A stretch of 64,000 nucleotides of DNA from Nephrocerus scutellatus (taxonomy: Eukaryota; Arthropoda; Insecta; Diptera; Pipunculidae), in contig OX352762.1 in NCBI GenBank assembly GCA_947095585.1, positions 31,534,669-31,598,668 on the forward strand. Reading direction: 5' to 3'. The translations under genes were made by a program, and so were the position numbers. Of this stretch, positions 1-13,100 are shown one piece after another. Numbering within the stretch: the first letter of the stretch is position 1; every line of letters starts with the position of its first letter. The notes below the pieces were generated by a model. That model searched no databases and had not been told where the DNA came from. It saw only the letters and a list, made by a program, of their open reading frames with translations.

Positions 1-52
1 TGGTTTTCAAATTGTAATTCCTTATTCCTCGGCAAAGAAAATACGCCTTATA
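1..52. mobile_element. MITE family D, right-hand end (cut by window edge)
   Basis: The segment matches the right end of the four complete family D copies: an AATTCCTTATTCCTCGGCAA block followed by AAAATACGCCT. The left end lies outside the window, so the target duplication cannot be checked. Confidence 0.6.
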
Positions 53-340
53 TGATCATTTGGTGATTCGATTTTTTTTTCAACCCGGTAGGTCGCGCTT
101 GAATCGAGAAATTCACGAATCACGATTTATTTCATTTTACACAAGCAATTTTTGTCGTATTTCTTGATTAGAGACTATAGGGAATGTAAAATATTAATAT
201 CAGCTACGGTGGTAAAAGAAGCCTTTCATGTGTGCGGGTAGTGAAGCGCCCGGGAACAGCTAGTTTATATCTACAGAGTGTATCCGTTCAGGTGGCAAAT
301 ACTTAAAGGGGTGCTTCCTTGGTTAATTTCGTGAAAGAAA
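53..340. other. Unassigned AT-rich spacer
   Basis: I see no coding potential, no terminal repeats and no match to other repeats in the window. Confidence 0.4.
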
Positions 341-2300
341 TCGTATGGGAGGGGGGTCTTTTTTTTATAATTTGCGCACGCTTAAAGGGGTTCGCACCCT
401 TATAATGCTCGGCTATATGCTTGGTACAGCGTGGTCGTTAAGGAAAAGGAGAAGAAAAGAGGAAATGTCTATGAGGTTGTGTGTTTGTGGATCATATTGA
501 TGAGGGAAGACAGAGCTTGGCAGAGCATCCCTGAACTTAACTGTTCGTCCGAAGATGGGCTTGAGGGTAAACTGATGAGCATCTCGAGCGCCACGAGTAT
601 TGCGGTTGAATTCAAGGAGAGGTGGCATGCAGCTGGCTATTTTTCTTAAGCACCGCTGGTGAAAGAAGCGATAAAACAGTGATAAGCAGGAAACGCTCCT
701 GCGGTGTTAAAGCGAATCTTTTGACTTCGCTATATTTTCGTCACCGATAAGTTTTATCGCGCGGTTTTGTATTATATCTAGCTGATGCAATGTAGTTTTA
801 GGCGCACCAGACCAGATACGGCAATTGTTCTCAAGTTTAGTGCGAATAAAAGCCTTGTATATAGTAGCCAGATCAAAGGGAGTGAAATATTTCTTGCCCC
901 GGGCTAGGAAACCTAAACATTTCGCAACATTTTTGGGGACGGTAAATATGTGGTCTTTCCAACGATGCAAGTGCCATTCATGGACAATGCCATGGGATTT
1001 AGGATTCGCTTAGACGACAGGAGACAGCATTGGGTCTTGGCAGCGTTAAATTCTACTCGATTGATTTCTCCCCATTATGCTGTCAAGGTCAGAATTTAAC
1101 GTGCTAAGCATACGTCGTTGTTTGAGTTCCACATAAGAAGTGGAGGGACGTTCCTCAAACTTATATGAGAAGCTGAGAGTGCCGTCGTCGGCGAAAGAGT
1201 GAATTGGATTAGAAATCACAGATAAGAGATCATTAATAATAAATCAACCCATAAAAATTAAAATTTTTCATGTAAATTCTCTAATAGGAGCTACATATGC
1301 AGGCAAAGTTTGAATCGGGTTAATTTGGAAAAAATGAACATTAAATTTTTTCAAAAAGTTCGGTCTATCGGAGATACACATATGCTTAAAATTTAAAGTA
1401 AATCGGGCTAATTTTTTAAAAATGTATATGGGCACCCCTCGGGCCTCAGGGATCATTCGCTGAAAAAAATGTCCATCGGAGATAACCATGTGTATAAATT
1501 TTTACCAAAATCGGGTTAATTTTTATTTTAAATTTGTGAGGCCCCACGACCCGAACCCGAAACCCGAACCGAGATAGTATTGTCACCGGAAATATACATG
1601 TAAGCAAAATTTCAATAAAATCGGGCTATGGGAAGCGGGTTAAAAATTGATCAGAAAATCTGACCAGCCAGCCACGTGCACGCCAAGTTAATATAGCGAA
1701 TTTAAAAATGAGGAAGAGAGCCGGGACAAAACAGAGCCCTGGGGAACGTCAGCATTTAAGTAATGAACTTAAGACTTGAAACTGTCCCAAATAGCTTGAA
1801 TTGAGCGGTCCAAAAGACAACTTCTAATCCAATGAAGCAGTTTTTCATCTACTCTATAAACACACATTTTAGACAAGAGCTTGATGCAAAACTCTGTCAA
1901 ATGCCTTAGAAATACGATGAGATATGCCATCAGATCACCAGATCGTTGTCCACGGAAACCATATTGGCGGTCATTGAGTAGTTCTCGTGATTCAAGATAT
2001 TTCACAAGCTGACGGTTAATCAGCGTTTCCTTAGAAAGAAGGGACGTTAGTGCTATTGGTCGGTACGAAAAGAGACATGACGGTTCGCATTTTTGGTATG
2101 CTGAGGTAATTTAAAACGCTAGCAACTTCACGAGTACGAATTTAAATCTGTCCCATAAGCCGATTGACACTCGAAAGTACAGGTGGAAGCAACGCACAAT
2201 TTGAAACCGTGGAGCTAGCTGCTGCAGCAAGTAAATTGGCCTAATCCTTAGAGCTGACAGCTGGAATGTCTTAAGAGGGTCTTTGGATTTTTTTGGGCGA
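340..2300 (-). mobile_element. Degenerate jockey/CR1-like LINE, copy 1 (RT and C-terminal part)
   Basis: The minus strand encodes broken pieces of a non-LTR reverse transcriptase and its C-terminal region. They are the same family as the copy at 8880-11050: both contain the block around KYFTPx[22 protein letters not shown] and [16 protein letters not shown], and an upstream RT block with DRQYGFRGQRS and KLLHWIRS. The reading frame is interrupted by stops and by an insertion of element C at 1245-1705, so it is a dead copy. The 3' end lies near 340, where similarity with copy 2 stops. Clade assignment is inferred from motif style only. Confidence 0.75.
1245..1705. mobile_element. Element C copy inserted in LINE copy 1
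   Basis: This copy has both ends of the family: a left end with CAACCCATAAAAATTAAAAT followed by TAAATTCTCTAAT, and a right end with GTTAATATAG(A/C)GAATTTA. It interrupts LINE sequence that is continuous in the copy at 8880-11050 (the stretch reading cattaataaaaatgag there). Inside are degenerate monomers with the CACATGTG-like core. It has no coding capacity. Confidence 0.7.
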
Positions 2301-2370
2301 GGTAAATCTTGATATTAGTGCCCAATCCATAGTTTTCGGGTTCGCTGAAATGTTGTATGGTGGGGTGTTT

Positions 2371-3330
2371 TTTAAATTCTCTATATTAACTTCACTTGCC
2401 CGTGGGTCGGTCGTCGGTCGTCTGTCGTGGAATCTTGCGATCAATTTTTAACCCACTTCCCAAAGCCCGATTTTATTGAAATTTTGCACACATGTGTCTT
2501 TCCGGAGACAACACATTTATTAAAATTTGAGGCCCCTCGGGCCCCGAGGTCGAGGGGCTCCCATACAAATATTTTACAAAATTTTACTCGATTTTCTTCA
2601 AATTTTATACACATGTGTATCTCTGATAGACAACACTTTTTGTAAAAATTTTGGAGACCCCGGGCCCCGGGTTCGTGGGACCCCAGAAATTTTTTTTTAA
2701 AAAATAACCCGTTTTTCTTTAAATTTTATATACGCGTGTATCTCCGATAGGCAACACTTCTTGTAAAAATTTTGGAGAACCTGGGCCCCGGGTTCGTGGG
2801 GCCCCATAAAATTTAAAAAAAAATTAACCCGAATTTCTTCAAATTTTATATACGCGTGTATCTCCGATAAGGCAACACTTTTTGTGAAAAATGTTGAGAC
2901 CCTGGGCCCCGGGTTCGTGGGGCCCCATAAAATTAAAAAAAAAATAATTAACCCGATTTTCTTCAAATTTTATATACGCGTGTATCTCCGATAGGCAACA
3001 CTTTTTGTAAAAAATTTGGAGACCCCGAGCCCCGGGGTCGTGGGGCCCCAACATTTAAAAAAAAAATTAACCCGATTTTCTTAAAATTTTATACACCTCT
3101 GTATCTCCGATGGACCAAATTTTTTTTAAAGTTTTTGGAGTGAACGGGCCCTGATGGCCAAGGGGAGCCCATATAAATTTTTTAAAATTTAGCTCGATTT
3201 TCTTCAAATTTTAAACACATGTGTATCACTGATGGACATAACTTTTTGTAAATTTGTTGGAGTGATAGGGCCCTGAGACCCGTGTGGTGTCCATGTAAAT
3301 TTTTTAAAAATTAGCCCGATTTTACATTAA
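2371..3330. repeat. Element C, tandem-monomer-rich copy (about eight 120-bp monomers)
   Basis: The segment opens with the family end TAAATTCTCTATATTAACTTC and the TCGTCGG-type 7-bp repeat, then runs through about eight monomers of roughly 120 bp. Each monomer has CCCGATTTTCTTCAAATTTT, a palindromic ACACATGTGTAT or ACGCGTGTAT core, a GACAACACTTTTTGTAAAAA block and a GC-rich palindromic tract such as GGGCCCCGGGTTCGTGGGGC. The far end is truncated at about 3330. The short ORFs here are read-throughs of the monomers, not genes. Confidence 0.8.
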
Positions 3331-3784
3331 TAAAATGATGGATTTTGCTTGCAAATTCACTCTGCTTATCCAGTCCCCATTAGCTTTAATACCGATAAAA
3401 ACTCATCAAAAAAATTTTTTTATTTTGACTTGTTTGGTCTACAAACCTACTTTACTTTGGGTGTACCGTGTACTTAGAAACGCCTCACTGCTCACGGCTT
3501 AAAAAAAGCATAATTATAAATCTTCTGTATGCACGCATCCGATCAGCTTCAGCTGTGCATGAGAATCGCTAATAGTGATCTTTGACGTTTTTGTATAGTC
3601 AATTGGCTGTTTTTGCTTTTATTTTTTTTTCGTTAGTGCTCGCGTTAAGAGACACCCTCATAATATCTTTGCACAGCGTGGTAGTGGGTGAAGTTGAAAG
3701 TTAATACGTGATCAGAGCACTAACAAATATTGTGCTCATAACCATTCTTGGCCTCACATCTGGGTTGCTTTATCATCAACTACA
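3330..3784. other. Unassigned spacer between element C and the SINE
   Basis: No ORF, terminal repeats or match to other window repeats was recognised. Confidence 0.35.
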
Positions 3785-3965
3785 CCATACATGTAAATAC
3801 AGGAGTGTACGGCAACTGTATATCACATGTACGGCTTCGTATCATGTGTGATTGGAATCTATGTGATCAGTGCGGTCAGAAAACTTTTCTGACGCGCTGG
3901 GAATTGAACCTTGTATACTCATAGTCATAGGATCCCTACTGTGGTAAGCACTGCGCCACAATAAT
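3785..3965 (-). mobile_element. tRNA-derived SINE, family S1, copy 1
   Basis: Read on the minus strand, the head has an A-box-like TGGCGCAGTGCTTACC and a B-box-like GGTTCAATTCC with tRNA-like spacing. A tail containing the reverse complement of TATCACATGTACGGC and CGTATCATGTGTGATTGG follows. The same tail follows the same kind of head at 57050-57215, which marks it as a dispersed repeat rather than a single-copy tRNA gene. Confidence 0.6.
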
Positions 3966-4085
3966 TTAAAGCACTTATATGTTATTATTGAAATTTTTTA
4001 TTTTGCGCTTAGGAATTTGTATATTTTAACTTGAGTTCTTTAAATCAATAAATACATATGTTACAAGTCAACATGTTTAATCAAA

Positions 4086-4091
4086 TTTATT
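4086..4091 (-). promoter_or_regulatory. Probable polyadenylation signal of FancI
   Basis: The minus strand reads AATAAA about 29 nt after the FancI stop codon, which is a suitable place for the 3' end signal. Another AATAAA-like motif lies a little further downstream. Confidence 0.55.
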
Positions 4092-4119
4092 AAAAAAAAG
4101 TTCAAAAATGTCATTATAA

Positions 4120-7100
4120 TCAGGTTGACTTCTTCGATCGACCTCTTCGTTTTTTCGGTTCAGGGACTACAGGTACAGAGTGTTCACCTGCATTTTGCTC
4201 TGAAGCGCGTAGTGTACGTTTTTTAGCCTTTAAGTTTATCTTTGCCAAGTTCTTTAAAAGCTGGCTATTTGTTTCGTTGTTGCTCTCATGTTTTAATAAG
4301 CCATCTTCAGAGTTCGTGATCGGGACGTCCTTACTCTGGGAATTAATTTCTGATGGTGTGCTAGCATCACGGTCGTCTCCAACCTTTTCATACGCAACTG
4401 ATGCTGCTCCTGCAGCTGACTCTGATTCCATTCTATCTAGCACTGTATCTTCATCTTCTTCGCAAACGTGTTGTTCTGCGTCTGAGTCACCTTCCTCGAT
4501 CTGACTGCTGTGTGAAAGCGTTCGATCAATGGCAGCTTTTAGTTCAGATGTTTTAATTCGAAAATCTCTAACGGTGCCTAAGTGAAGATAGTTTGCCAAA
4601 CGGTCATTCGTCTTTTTGCTTAAAAGAATCACATGTTTATTGAAGTTCTCTACGCACAGAATTAACTTTGGAATCAATTTAGTTTCTCGGAGAATTTTCG
4701 CTTTTTCCGCCTGCGGATTCGGCGTTTTCTTTTTAAGTTGATCTTCTAATATATTTGCCTCGATGTATGTTATCAGGAAATAAATATTGTTAGGCAGGGG
4801 TTTTCCTACCACGTGTAGAAGCATATCGAACCTATAAAAAATATATAAAATAAAATATAAAATACACCAAGGTTGTATAAAAACTCGACATACTTTGTGC
4901 CCTGAATTGAAACTTTCATTACCGCACAGCGGTTAAGGAAATGTTTCGTTAAGTTTTTTAAACAGATATATATTTGCATTAAGATTCTCAAGAGAAAGTC
5001 CATACATACTCCTAGAGGAACACAAGCATTCGATAAATGTAGCAGCGTATTTGATATGTGTATCAGTTGGGAGCATATTGAACGTTCCATTAGTCTTAGC
5101 GATGACAGAACCATATCTCGATCTTCTTCAGATACGACACGCAATTTGAAATTCATATTATTCGACTTTGCAATGAAGTATTCGACGTCTTCAATTTGCT
5201 TCTTTAACGTGGCATAGAGATAATTAATACACGATTCAGCGCTGCCCAGGGTAATGGACTTCAGTTTTAAGTTGGGGTTCCTAGTCTGATTGTTCTTTAA
5301 AAAATTAATTAAACAATTTAAAAAGAGCATAGCAATTTTCTTTAGTCACAAATTACCTCATCCTCTACATCCTTAACTCGTCCAAGAACATGTTCCAAAT
5401 GCATTGCAATCGTATTGAAAAACATTCCTGAGTGGGTTTTTTGGCGCTGAGTAAAAAGTAACTTGTGCACAATTCCCATTTCCTTTGTGTTCACCTCGTG
5501 CTCCTTGCAAAATTTCAGCAGCCAACTGTAACTCTCTATAGTCAGGCGATTACTATAGCATATATTATCATATAGTATCTCTAGGCATTGAAATAGTGCA
5601 TATGGAATTTTGAATTCATCGACATCATGTCCGTCAATATTATCGACCATATATTCATCAATTACTTCCTGAATAATACTCGGTGCTTCTTTACATTTGT
5701 TTACGCAATGAAAATCTAGGTTATAGAATAACGGTATTTGAATACAATAAGTCTAAAAATACATAGTATGTATAATAATACCGAAATCTTTTAAGAATAC
5801 ATCAAACTTCTTTTTATACAGTTCGTTTGCTGTAACAAGACATTGATGTAGACATTCAGCACACAAAACTGCCGTTTTCATATCAAAATTTTTCCAAATC
5901 ATTGGCAATTGCTTAATACATCGCTCGTAGACTACCCGTGTGATATTTGTGAGATTTTTCAACGTACGTCGACTGTGCGCAAGTTGTTTGTATTCTGGCT
6001 CGGAGCGAATAGCCAGTACTTTGGCAGACGCTACTTCTATTACATAACGGACAAGTTCTCGGTTACTGCGTAGTGGCGCTGCAGCATCCGCTGAAGCAAA
6101 TGGTACAATATCTCTAATATGGAATGCACACATAAAAATTAAAACGATCTCAGGTTAGCTGTTCAAAGAATAAATCTTACTCAAATAAAAGTCGAAGGAA
6201 CTTCTCAGTTACTGGCATATCCCATATATTTTCAAGTTTGGAATTAAACTTCTTAATTACAACTCCATTGATAGTTACATTTGGTGTGGTTACATCGGTT
6301 TCACTAAGATTCTTTCCTTTTTTATTCCCTTTTTTACTAGCAGAGAGATTCTAAAAGGGTGAGGTTTTAAAATGATTCATTTATTATATCGCTAGCGCTT
6401 ACCTTCAGGGCCTCGCTTAAGTTATAATGTTCCTTAAACATTGCCAATATATGTTTCACATTTTCGTTACGATGTGACGAAGTAATGATAGCATAGCCCA
6501 TTATACCTTCAATGAAATTCAACTGTTGTATGACAATTTCATTTTTTCTATATGTTAGCGGTCCACACTGTAATGGAGGTAAGAATAATTATAAACTTGG
6601 CAGTATGGATAAACATTAATTATTCTTACCATATCTTCAAATTTTAATTGCTTTCCGGCGATTTTCCGTTCCGACATGTCTAGCAGCCGCTTCATTTCTC
6701 TCGTGTCGTAGTCATGTTCAAATTTTTCAAATATGCTCAGACAATAGCTAACAAAAAGTGCAAGTCTTCCAATATTATCTTTAATTTCAATTTTATTATC
6801 ATTTTCGTCGAGGGACTGAACAATTTTAGCGAAATTCACTTCAAGTTTTGTGTCGTCGGAATCGTCTAAATCAAAATATGAACGAAAATGCCAATCGATA
6901 AACTGGAGAATATGCGGGACAAGTTTTGGATTTAGTTCGACTGCACGTTGCAAATCTTAAAAATAAGGGCACAAAGGAAATTAAAATTGAATAAATATGG
7001 ATTTTCTTTTACTTTCGTAGAGTGCTCGTTTTATCTCAATAGTCTGATTGAAACAATTTCGCAATAATCCAATAATTTCAAGAGTCAGCATATCAAAATG

Positions 7101-10100
7101 ACATTGCGGATTATTTCGTTTCCCAAGTGTCATCTGCGACATAAGGGAATAACCAGAAATGCTCTGCTGTGTGCAAAAACCTGAAGCTCCAAGGGTAGAG
7201 CGTTGGGAATTGCTGTTGTTTAACTGTTTTAAAATCATACAGAACCCATAGACACCCATTCGGCGGGTTTTTGTGTCACTGTTGATTTAAAAAAAATTAG
7301 TAAAAGTTACAAATATTTGCTATTATCTGACTCACCTCGAGTTCATCGCCTTGCGTAATATTTCAATAAACGAATCACGTATTGTTGTAGAAATTTTCAA
7401 AATTGGCAAAATAAATGACATCATTCGCATTGCTTGTTCGCCGGGAATCTTATAATTGTGATAGGTTAAAGAAAAGCGAATGGGATAGCAATTATTATTG
7501 TCTTTTTTAGACTCCACATGACTACATACCCACAAAAAGAAATCCATGACATAGTTTATTGTTTTTATACATTCCGAAACAGTAAAAGTATCAGAAACGC
7601 TGAGGATCGTAAGGCATTCTTTAAAATAAGAGAAAAGATTCAAATTTTTATTTATTTTATGCGTCCACAACTAACCTGAATACTGATACGCCTCTTGATC
7701 AACAATCATCCATTCAGCCAACTTCTTAAGAACACCTTGGCCAAACACGAATCTTTTGCGAATAAATTTTGTCAAAAATCCAATTCCAAGTGAGTTCAAT
7801 ATGGGGCTGTTCTTTGTTCTCAACAGAGTAAAGGCGAGATTCACCAATCCAGGAGTGACTACATCTTTTCCATCCTTATTTTGATCGATGAGCACTGTAA
7901 ATATTTGCTCCAGATTTGCTTGACGGCTTTGAAAAATATCCCGACACCAAACCGAATAATCTGATATTTTCTTTTCGTCCTCATTATGCTTGATAACTCC
8001 CCGCAAAAATGCAAGAATAACAGAAGCCGAAATCCGTGAATCAGGATCACGATTTGCTGCTGTCATTGAGAGGATCGAACTTAGCACAAAAGGTGTAAGA
8101 ATAATGTCAGGCATAAACAGGAAATTCTGAAACCAAAACGATCAGATCAGGGATTAGCAACTCCAAACCCGTTCCTTTGGGAAAGCGACAGTATAGAGAA
8201 CGTGATTTGGCCCATAGGATATTAGAAAGGTGGGTTGAGACCCCTGAGGGGCACCTCACGAAAGAGCAAAAAGAATTCTTAGCTTGGGCGAAAAAAACGA
8301 CCGATTATGTCAAAAACCCTAATAAGGGACTTCATGTTGAAAAGGCAGAAGGGTCTGGATTAGGTGGACGCAGCCGGGATTATAAGGCCAAAGCGCATGA
8401 CTAAGGAGCTCGAGGATTAATGAGTAATTCGCTTTAGCGGATATAGCAGGATAAGGTGAGGTAATTTTAAATGATTAAAAGTTTTAATTTCTTTCTACTT
8501 CCACAACCAAGTGACGGTGACATAACCGCGACTAGCCTAGAATTAGAAAACAACAACATCTGGCTGATTTAGCGTACCTGAACCGCGAAAAGAAGGCTCC
8601 GCCGGACAACCAGCGAAATTAACTATTAAGGCAGAGAATATAAAAATCAGTGATACTCGGGTGCGATGCACCACACAATCTGTGGAAGCACTGACATAAA
8701 TGTAAGCGGTGAGTCATTTTTTGAATACCTATTAAATATCAACCTCATAGTCTGTAATATTGGGCAAGAGCCCACCTTTATCACTAAAAACAGACGAGAA
8801 GTGAGTAAAGTTACAGTAAAGTTACATAACTTTCAATTCAGCCAATGTTCCAATCCGGAATTTAATTTGATATTTTTTTTGTACAATTTGCGCACGCGAA
8901 AAGGAGTTCGCACCCTTATTATGTTCGGCTATATGCTTGGCACAGCGTGGGCGTTAAGGAAAAGGAGAAGAAAAGAGGAGATCATAGTGATGTGGAAATA
9001 CAAAGCTTGGCAGAGCATACAACGTACGTGTTGTACGGCTGAAGAACGAATCCCCGAACTTAACTGTACGTCCAAAGATGGGCTTAAGGGTAAACTGATG
9101 AGCACTTAGAGCGCCACGAGTATTGAGGTTGAATTCAAGGAGAAGTGGCATGTAACTGGCTATTTCTCTTGAGCACCGGTGGTGGAAGAAGCGATAAAAG
9201 AGTGACAAGCATAAGACGTTCCTGCGGTGTTTAAGCGAATCTATTAATTTCGCAATGTTTTCGTCACCGATAAGTTTTATCGCACGGTTTTGTATTCTAT
9301 CTAGTTGATGAAAGGTGGTTTTAGGTGCACCAGACCAAATATGACAATTGTACTCAAGTTTAGGGCGAATAAAAGCCATGTAGATAGTAGCCAGATCAGA
9401 GGGAGTGAAATATTTCTTGCACCGGGTTAGAAAACCTAAACATTTCGCAGCATTTTTGACGACGGTAAATATGTGGTAATTCCAAGGAAGCTTGTCGTTA
9501 ACGCACATATCGAATTGCGAGATTTTCAGTTTCCTCGATGCAAGTGCCATTCATGGATAATGGCATGGGATTTGGGATTTGCTTAGACGACAGAAGACAG
9601 CATTGGGTTTTGGAAGCGTTAAATTCTACTCGATTGTTTTCTCCCCATTTTATTATGCTGTCTAGGTCAGTATTTAACGTGCTTTGTTAAGTTTTTTGCG
9701 TTTCACATGAGAAGTGGAGGGACGTTCCTCAAACTTATATGAGAAGCTGAGAGTGCTGTCGTCAGCGAAAGAGTGAATTGGATTAGAAGTCACAGATAAG
9801 CGATCATTAATAAAAATGAGAAAGAGTGTCGGGGACAGAACAGAGCCCTGGGGAACACCAGCATTTATGTGGTGTATTTCAGACTTCAAACCGTCCAAAG
9901 CAAATTGAATTGAAAGATAGCTTCTAATCCAATGAAGCAGTTTTTTATCGACACCATAAGCACGCATTTTGGACAAAAGAGCTTGATGCAAAACTCTGTC
10001 AAATGCTTTGGAAATATCGAGTGAAACAGCTTTTCTTTCTCCAAATTGATGCAAAGACCGGTTCCACTGTTCGGTGAGATATACCATCAAATCACCAGTG

Positions 10101-13100
10101 GAACGTTGCCCACGATATCCGTACTGCCGGTCACTAAGGATTTCATTGGTTTCAAGATATTTCATGAGATGAAAATTGATCAGCGTTTCCATGACCTTGG
10201 AAAGAATGGATGTAAGTGCTATGAATCGGTACGAAGATGGAGACGACGGCTCGCCTTTTTTGGGTATGGGCTGGACAAAGGCTGTTTTCAAACTTCTCGG
10301 GAAAATTTAGAAGAATAGGATAGATAGAAAAGCTTACGCAATGGTAATGCCAGCTTGGAAGAACACCTTCAGAACTAATGGGGAAATACCATCTGGCCCA
10401 GCGGATTTGTGAGTTTTGAGATCGTTTAAAACTCTAGCAACTGCACAAGTACGAATGAAGATCTGTCCCATAGAGTGTTCAATACTCGGAGTGCAGGCGG
10501 CATAAATGCACAATCTATAAGCGTGGAGCTAGCTGCAAAATGTGCAGCAAACAGATTGGCCTTGTCTTTAGAGTTGACAACTGGAGTGTCATTATAAATG
10601 AGCGTTGGAATTGACGACGAGGCTGTATTTTTGATTCTTTTCGCGAATCAACAAAAATTTTTACTACCTTTGGGACATTGTAGTATTTTTTGCCTCAATT
10701 TTTGGTCGTAGGCGAATTTGACTCGACGATGATGAGCATTGCAATCATTTCTGGCTCGTTTAAAATTTGGTCGGTTTTCCACTGTATGTGTAGGACGAGA
10801 GGTAAGGAACAAGTCAAGGGTGTTTGCGGAATGATTTGCAATGTCAATTCTTGTAGGCTCAATTACAAACTGAGAAAGGTGATTTAACTCAGCGAACAAC
10901 TCAACATCCCTATCTACGGGTGTTGTCTGGCCAGAATGGCGAAGCCACCCAGAATTGTGTACATTGAAATCGCCCGCAATAACGATTTCAGTGTAATCAT
11001 CATTTGTGACAATTATCGCAAGTGAATCAGACATTGCATGAAGCTCGTGAAGAGTTGAAACTGATAATTACTCCGTCAATGTATTATCGCCTCTAGGCTC
11101 GTCTGACCATTGTGTTGTATCAGCTAATTTCTCGTTAATAAACCACGCAGTTAGAGAAAAAACTCCCAAAAAACAGTATGGCAATAAGAGAAAGTCAATT
11201 GGGACGGCCTTAACAACTTCTTTGGTAGATTTAACTGGTCGCTATTGTTTCGCGATAGCAACGTGGTTGCCGCGGCTGATGCGATTACAAACATCGTTCT
11301 TATCTTTATCTTTACTTAATCCCTTTTAGAAATAAGTCTGTTAAACCTAAAGAGGCTTTAAGGATTAGACAGGTATGCTTTCGGTTTTACAAAGTAAACC
11401 CCACTGATAAAAACCGAATAAATTTCAAACGAGCCGGCGAATTAAGTTCGAAATTGAGGCAAAAAATACTATAATGTCCCAAATGTATTAAAAAATTTTA
11501 GTCATTCGTGAAATTAATCACAGCCTCTTCGTCGACTCCTACGCTCGTTTATAATGACATTCGAGCAGTCAGCTCTGAGGACAGGGCCAATCTGTTTGCT
11601 GCGTATTTTGCAGCTAGCTCTACACTTCCAGATTGTGCATTGCTTCCGCCTGTACCTCCGAGTATTGAACACTCTATTGGACAGATTTGCATTCGTAGTT
11701 GTGTAGTTGCTAGAGTTTTCAACGACGATCTTAACACTCAAAAATCCGCTGCGCCATATGGTATTTCCCCATTACTTTTGAATAGGTGTTCTGCCTGGCA
11801 TTACCATTGCGTAAACTTTTCCATCTATCCTATTCTTCTGGACCCCAAGTATTTCGCCTTCGTCCAGCCTATACCCAAAAAAGGTGAGCCGTCGTCTCCT
11901 TTTTCATACCGACCCATAGCAGTAACATCAATTCTTTCCAGAGTCATGGAAACGCTGATTCTAGCTCATGAAATATGTTGAAACTCACGGAATCCTTAGT
12001 GACCGGCAGTACGGATTTCGGCAATGTTCCACTAGTGATTTGATTGCATATCTCACACAGACACACACACAGTTTGGCATCAAACTATTTTGTCTAAAAT
12101 GTTTGCTTATGTCGTCAATGAAACGCTGCTTTTTTGGAAATTCATTGGTGATGCTGGTTACCCTGTTCTGTCTCTGACACTCTTTCTCTATTAGGTAATT
12201 CGTTTGCAACATTGGGTAGGTTGAAAGACTTGTAAATCCGGATGCAATGTCCTTTAAAGCATATGATTCGCAATTGGTGCAAAGTTCATACCTAACGTAG
12301 AGTTTGCGGCATATATAGGGTTTTTCAATAAGAGCACTTCAACTTTTTTTTTGAATAAAACACAAACTGTTCGACTTTTGAACTAACTTTTTTTTTATTA
12401 ACGAATTTGAACATATACATATGATAAATTTAAGTATGAAACTCGATTTCTTTTGCATGACCACCGCGTGCACGTTTTACGAAGTGAGCCTCATCGCTGA
12501 AGATGATTTTTCGGTGAAAATCTGCATCATTTTCGATTTGCTCTTGAGCCCAATTCACGAATCGGCGTCGCTTCAAATGGTCAAACGGCTTTAGTTGTTG
12601 TGTCAGCTTGATCTTATACGGATGTAGGCCAAGATCTTTACGTAAAATCGATTGTCGAACGGGCTGGCTTGTTAAATGGACCGTAAAATGGCCGTAATGC
12701 TTTTAAAGTAGCGGCAACAGAACGATTATTTTGATAAAAAATTTGCACGATTTGCAATCGCTGTTCACATGTGTAGCGTTCCATGATGAAATGTATACTA
12801 ATGAAGTTTCCAAATGACAAAAGAACAATAAAAAATATGGCGTCGTTCGCCGTCCCTATCGGAGAAAAGTTGAAGCGCACCTATTGAAACACCCTATATT
12901 TCACTAATGTCAATCTTATTTTCATTTCGAAGCAACAAAGGGTCAGATGGCTAGGAAAAAGCACAAATAAATGCCAAAAGTTGTCTCATTTGGGCAGGCT
13001 ATATGATTTACGCTATATGATTTGGCGTCCTCCAGAGTTTTTTGCCAAATTGAATCATCCAAAAGATATTATTTTTCCTTTGCTGCTTTCTGTTATGTTT

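Noticed and set aside
2697..3054. Pro/Gly-containing ORFs in element C
   Set aside because: They are read-throughs of the 120-bp monomers and repeat with the monomer period.
8880..12180. Twin-priming (5' inversion) of a single LINE
   Set aside because: Both arms carry the same RT start region, so they are overlapping copies and not two halves of one element.
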